From the NCBI RefSeq assembly GCF_018139985.1, contig NZ_JAGSOU010000010.1:62001-126000 (forward strand): 64,000 nucleotides of DNA. Reading direction: 5' to 3'. The notes beneath the pieces were generated by a model that was given only the letters and a program-made list of their open reading frames with translations, did no database searches and was not told the origin of the DNA. Source of the stretch: Actibacterium sp. MT2.3-13A. GTDB taxonomy: Bacteria; Pseudomonadota; Alphaproteobacteria; Rhodobacterales; Rhodobacteraceae. The translations under genes and the position numbers were made by a program. Positions 63,308-64,000 of the stretch are shown one piece after another (within the stretch, counting starts at the first letter, position 1; every line of letters starts with the position of its first letter).

Positions 63308-63323
63308 GTTCGGATTTCCGAAC
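63308..63323. promoter_or_regulatory. Perfect 16-bp palindrome between aioR and aioB, candidate AioR site
   Basis: GTTCGGA-TT-TCCGAAC: 7-base perfect arms with a 2-base centre, 16 bases after the aioR stop and 122 bases before aioB. The distance is that of an upstream activator site. A poor -24/-12 match (GG then GC, ten bases apart, 63393-63406) exists closer to aioB but lacks the usual flanking consensus. Confidence 0.6.
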
Positions 63324-63444
63324 GCCAGAAAAATCCCCTTCAAATCAATGCACAGCCGCGGCGCGGCATCGCCTTCCTGCGCGTCGCGCAATGGCTGTGC
63401 ACACGCCTAACATGGTGGGCAGAAAAGCAAGGGAGGACTTTTCC

Positions 63445-63963
63445 ATGAAATGCAATCGGCTGGTCGATGCGGGCCGCCGTCAGTTCCTGCGTGGTGGCCT
63501 GGTGGGTGCCGCAGGGGTTGCGGCGTCCACGGTGCTGCCTGCGCAACAGGCGCAGGCCCGGAGCCTGGCACGGGTGGACTACCCGTCCAACAGGCTCGCC
63601 AATGTCTCGGATCTCGCGGTCAACGAACCGATGGACATCGCCTATCCCGACGCCGACAGCCCGGGCGTGCTGCTCAAGCTTGGCCAGGCGGTCGAGGGCG
63701 GTGTGGGCCCGGACGGCGATATCGTGGCCTATTCGGTGCTCTGCCCGCACAAGGGCTGGATGCTGAGCTACAACGCCGGGGACCGGACGCTGAACTGCCC
63801 GGGCCACCATTCGCGGTTTGACGCGGAGGCGGGCGGCCAGCAGGTCTGGGGCCATGCCACCAACAACCTGCCGCAATTCGTCCTGCGCGTCGACGACAAG
63901 GGCGACATCCATGCCGAAGGGGTGGACGAGCTGATCTACGGCCGTCTGTCCAACGTGCTGTGA
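63445..63963 (+). CDS. aioB: Arsenite oxidase small (Rieske) subunit
   Basis: A 172-residue protein with a Tat signal (GRRQFLRGGLVGAAG, cleavage after AQA near residue 38). It has a Rieske [2Fe-2S] domain whose ligands are CPHKGW and CPGHHSRFD, spaced C-X-H-X15-C-X-X-H. It exports with AioA and passes electrons from the molybdenum site to periplasmic cytochrome or azurin. The start at 63445 has GGGAGG upstream. aioA follows 13 bases later, so both are on one transcript. Confidence 0.95.
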   Translation: MKCNRLVDAGRRQFLRGGLVGAAGVAASTVLPAQQAQARSLARVDYPSNRLANVSDLAVNEPMDIAYPDADSPGVLLKLGQAVEGGVGPDGDIVAYSVLCPHKGWMLSYNAGDRTLNCPGHHSRFDAEAGGQQVWGHATNNLPQFVLRVDDKGDIHAEGVDELIYGRLSNVL

Positions 63964-63976
63964 GGGGGGAGAGATC

Positions 63977-64000
63977 ATGGCGTACAAGAGACAGATAGAC
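63977..64000 (+). CDS. aioA: Arsenite oxidase large subunit, first 8 codons only
   Basis: The frame MAYKRQID runs off the right edge. AGGGGGGAGAG lies 5-8 bases upstream. These residues match the start of alphaproteobacterial AioA, the molybdopterin-guanine-dinucleotide subunit with a [3Fe-4S] cluster that oxidises arsenite to arsenate. The identification rests on this short sequence and on its place directly after aioB. Confidence 0.85.

Noticed and set aside
63393-63406. GG-N10-GC as a sigma-54 promoter for aioB
   Set aside because: Only the invariant dinucleotides match; the TGGCAC and TTGCA context is missing, and AioR lacks the GAFTGA loop. Kept only as a weak alternative.

Overview
The window is high-GC, densely packed chromosomal DNA from an alphaproteobacterium, most likely a Rhodobacteraceae/Roseobacter-group organism. 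The main clues are gene order and one regulatory RNA: irr divergent from fabA-fabB-fabI, phoH-ybeY-corC-lnt-metK, aroA-cmk-rpsA-ihfB-lapA-trpF-trpB, and a SAM/SAH-type riboswitch in front of metK, a class known mainly from Rhodobacterales. This assignment is an inference from gene content; no 16S gene is present.

Layout. 0.2-13.5 kb is accessory metabolism and small conserved genes. It holds a secreted HELRH metallopeptidase-like protein, a surface protein whose signal peptide is built from an 18-bp tandem repeat, an orphan ParA-like ATPase, a Usp/ABM/AhpD-like stress cluster, a zinc alcohol dehydrogenase, and a seven-gene minus-strand operon with mostly overlapping starts and stops (HAD dehalogenase, three alpha/beta hydrolases, threonine dehydratase-like enzyme, EEP nuclease/phosphatase-like protein, MFS exporter). 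13.6-34.6 kb is mostly housekeeping: unsaturated fatty acid synthesis with irr, a Kef-type antiporter, miaB, an OmpA-like protein with a lipoprotein that shares its N-terminal motif, then the phoH-to-trpB block. 34.8-36.7 kb is a compact three-gene unit encoding two related exported proteins with very acidic Asp/Ser/Gly tails and a membrane-anchored LuxR-type regulator. 36.7-48.2 kb returns to housekeeping and transport: DUF2237, pth, rplY, lldD, a ZIP transporter, trpA, ychF, an RND efflux pair and a cytochrome c.

A tRNA-Ser(GCU) gene at 48,993 marks a change in character. After it come lower-GC gene-poor DNA, an IS3-family element whose orfA carries a nonsense codon, and a secreted phosphodiester-glycosidase-like protein. 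Next is a catabolic unit (XRE-cupin regulator divergent from a dimethylglycine-dehydrogenase-like flavoenzyme, aldehyde dehydrogenase, a 51-residue membrane protein and an NCS1 permease). The window ends with an arsenite oxidase locus in the order aioX-aioS-aioR-aioB-aioA, of which only the first 8 codons of aioA are inside. This right-hand part looks like a genomic island using the tRNA gene as a boundary, but no integrase or attachment repeat is visible here.

How the right end works: AioX is a periplasmic arsenite-binding protein with a single cysteine, AioS a membrane histidine kinase and AioR its response regulator. AioB is a Tat-exported Rieske subunit that pairs with the molybdopterin subunit AioA to oxidise arsenite. 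The most notable point is that this AioR has lost the GAFTGA loop and Walker B acidic residues needed to drive sigma-54 polymerase, and a perfect 16-bp palindrome sits between aioR and aioB.
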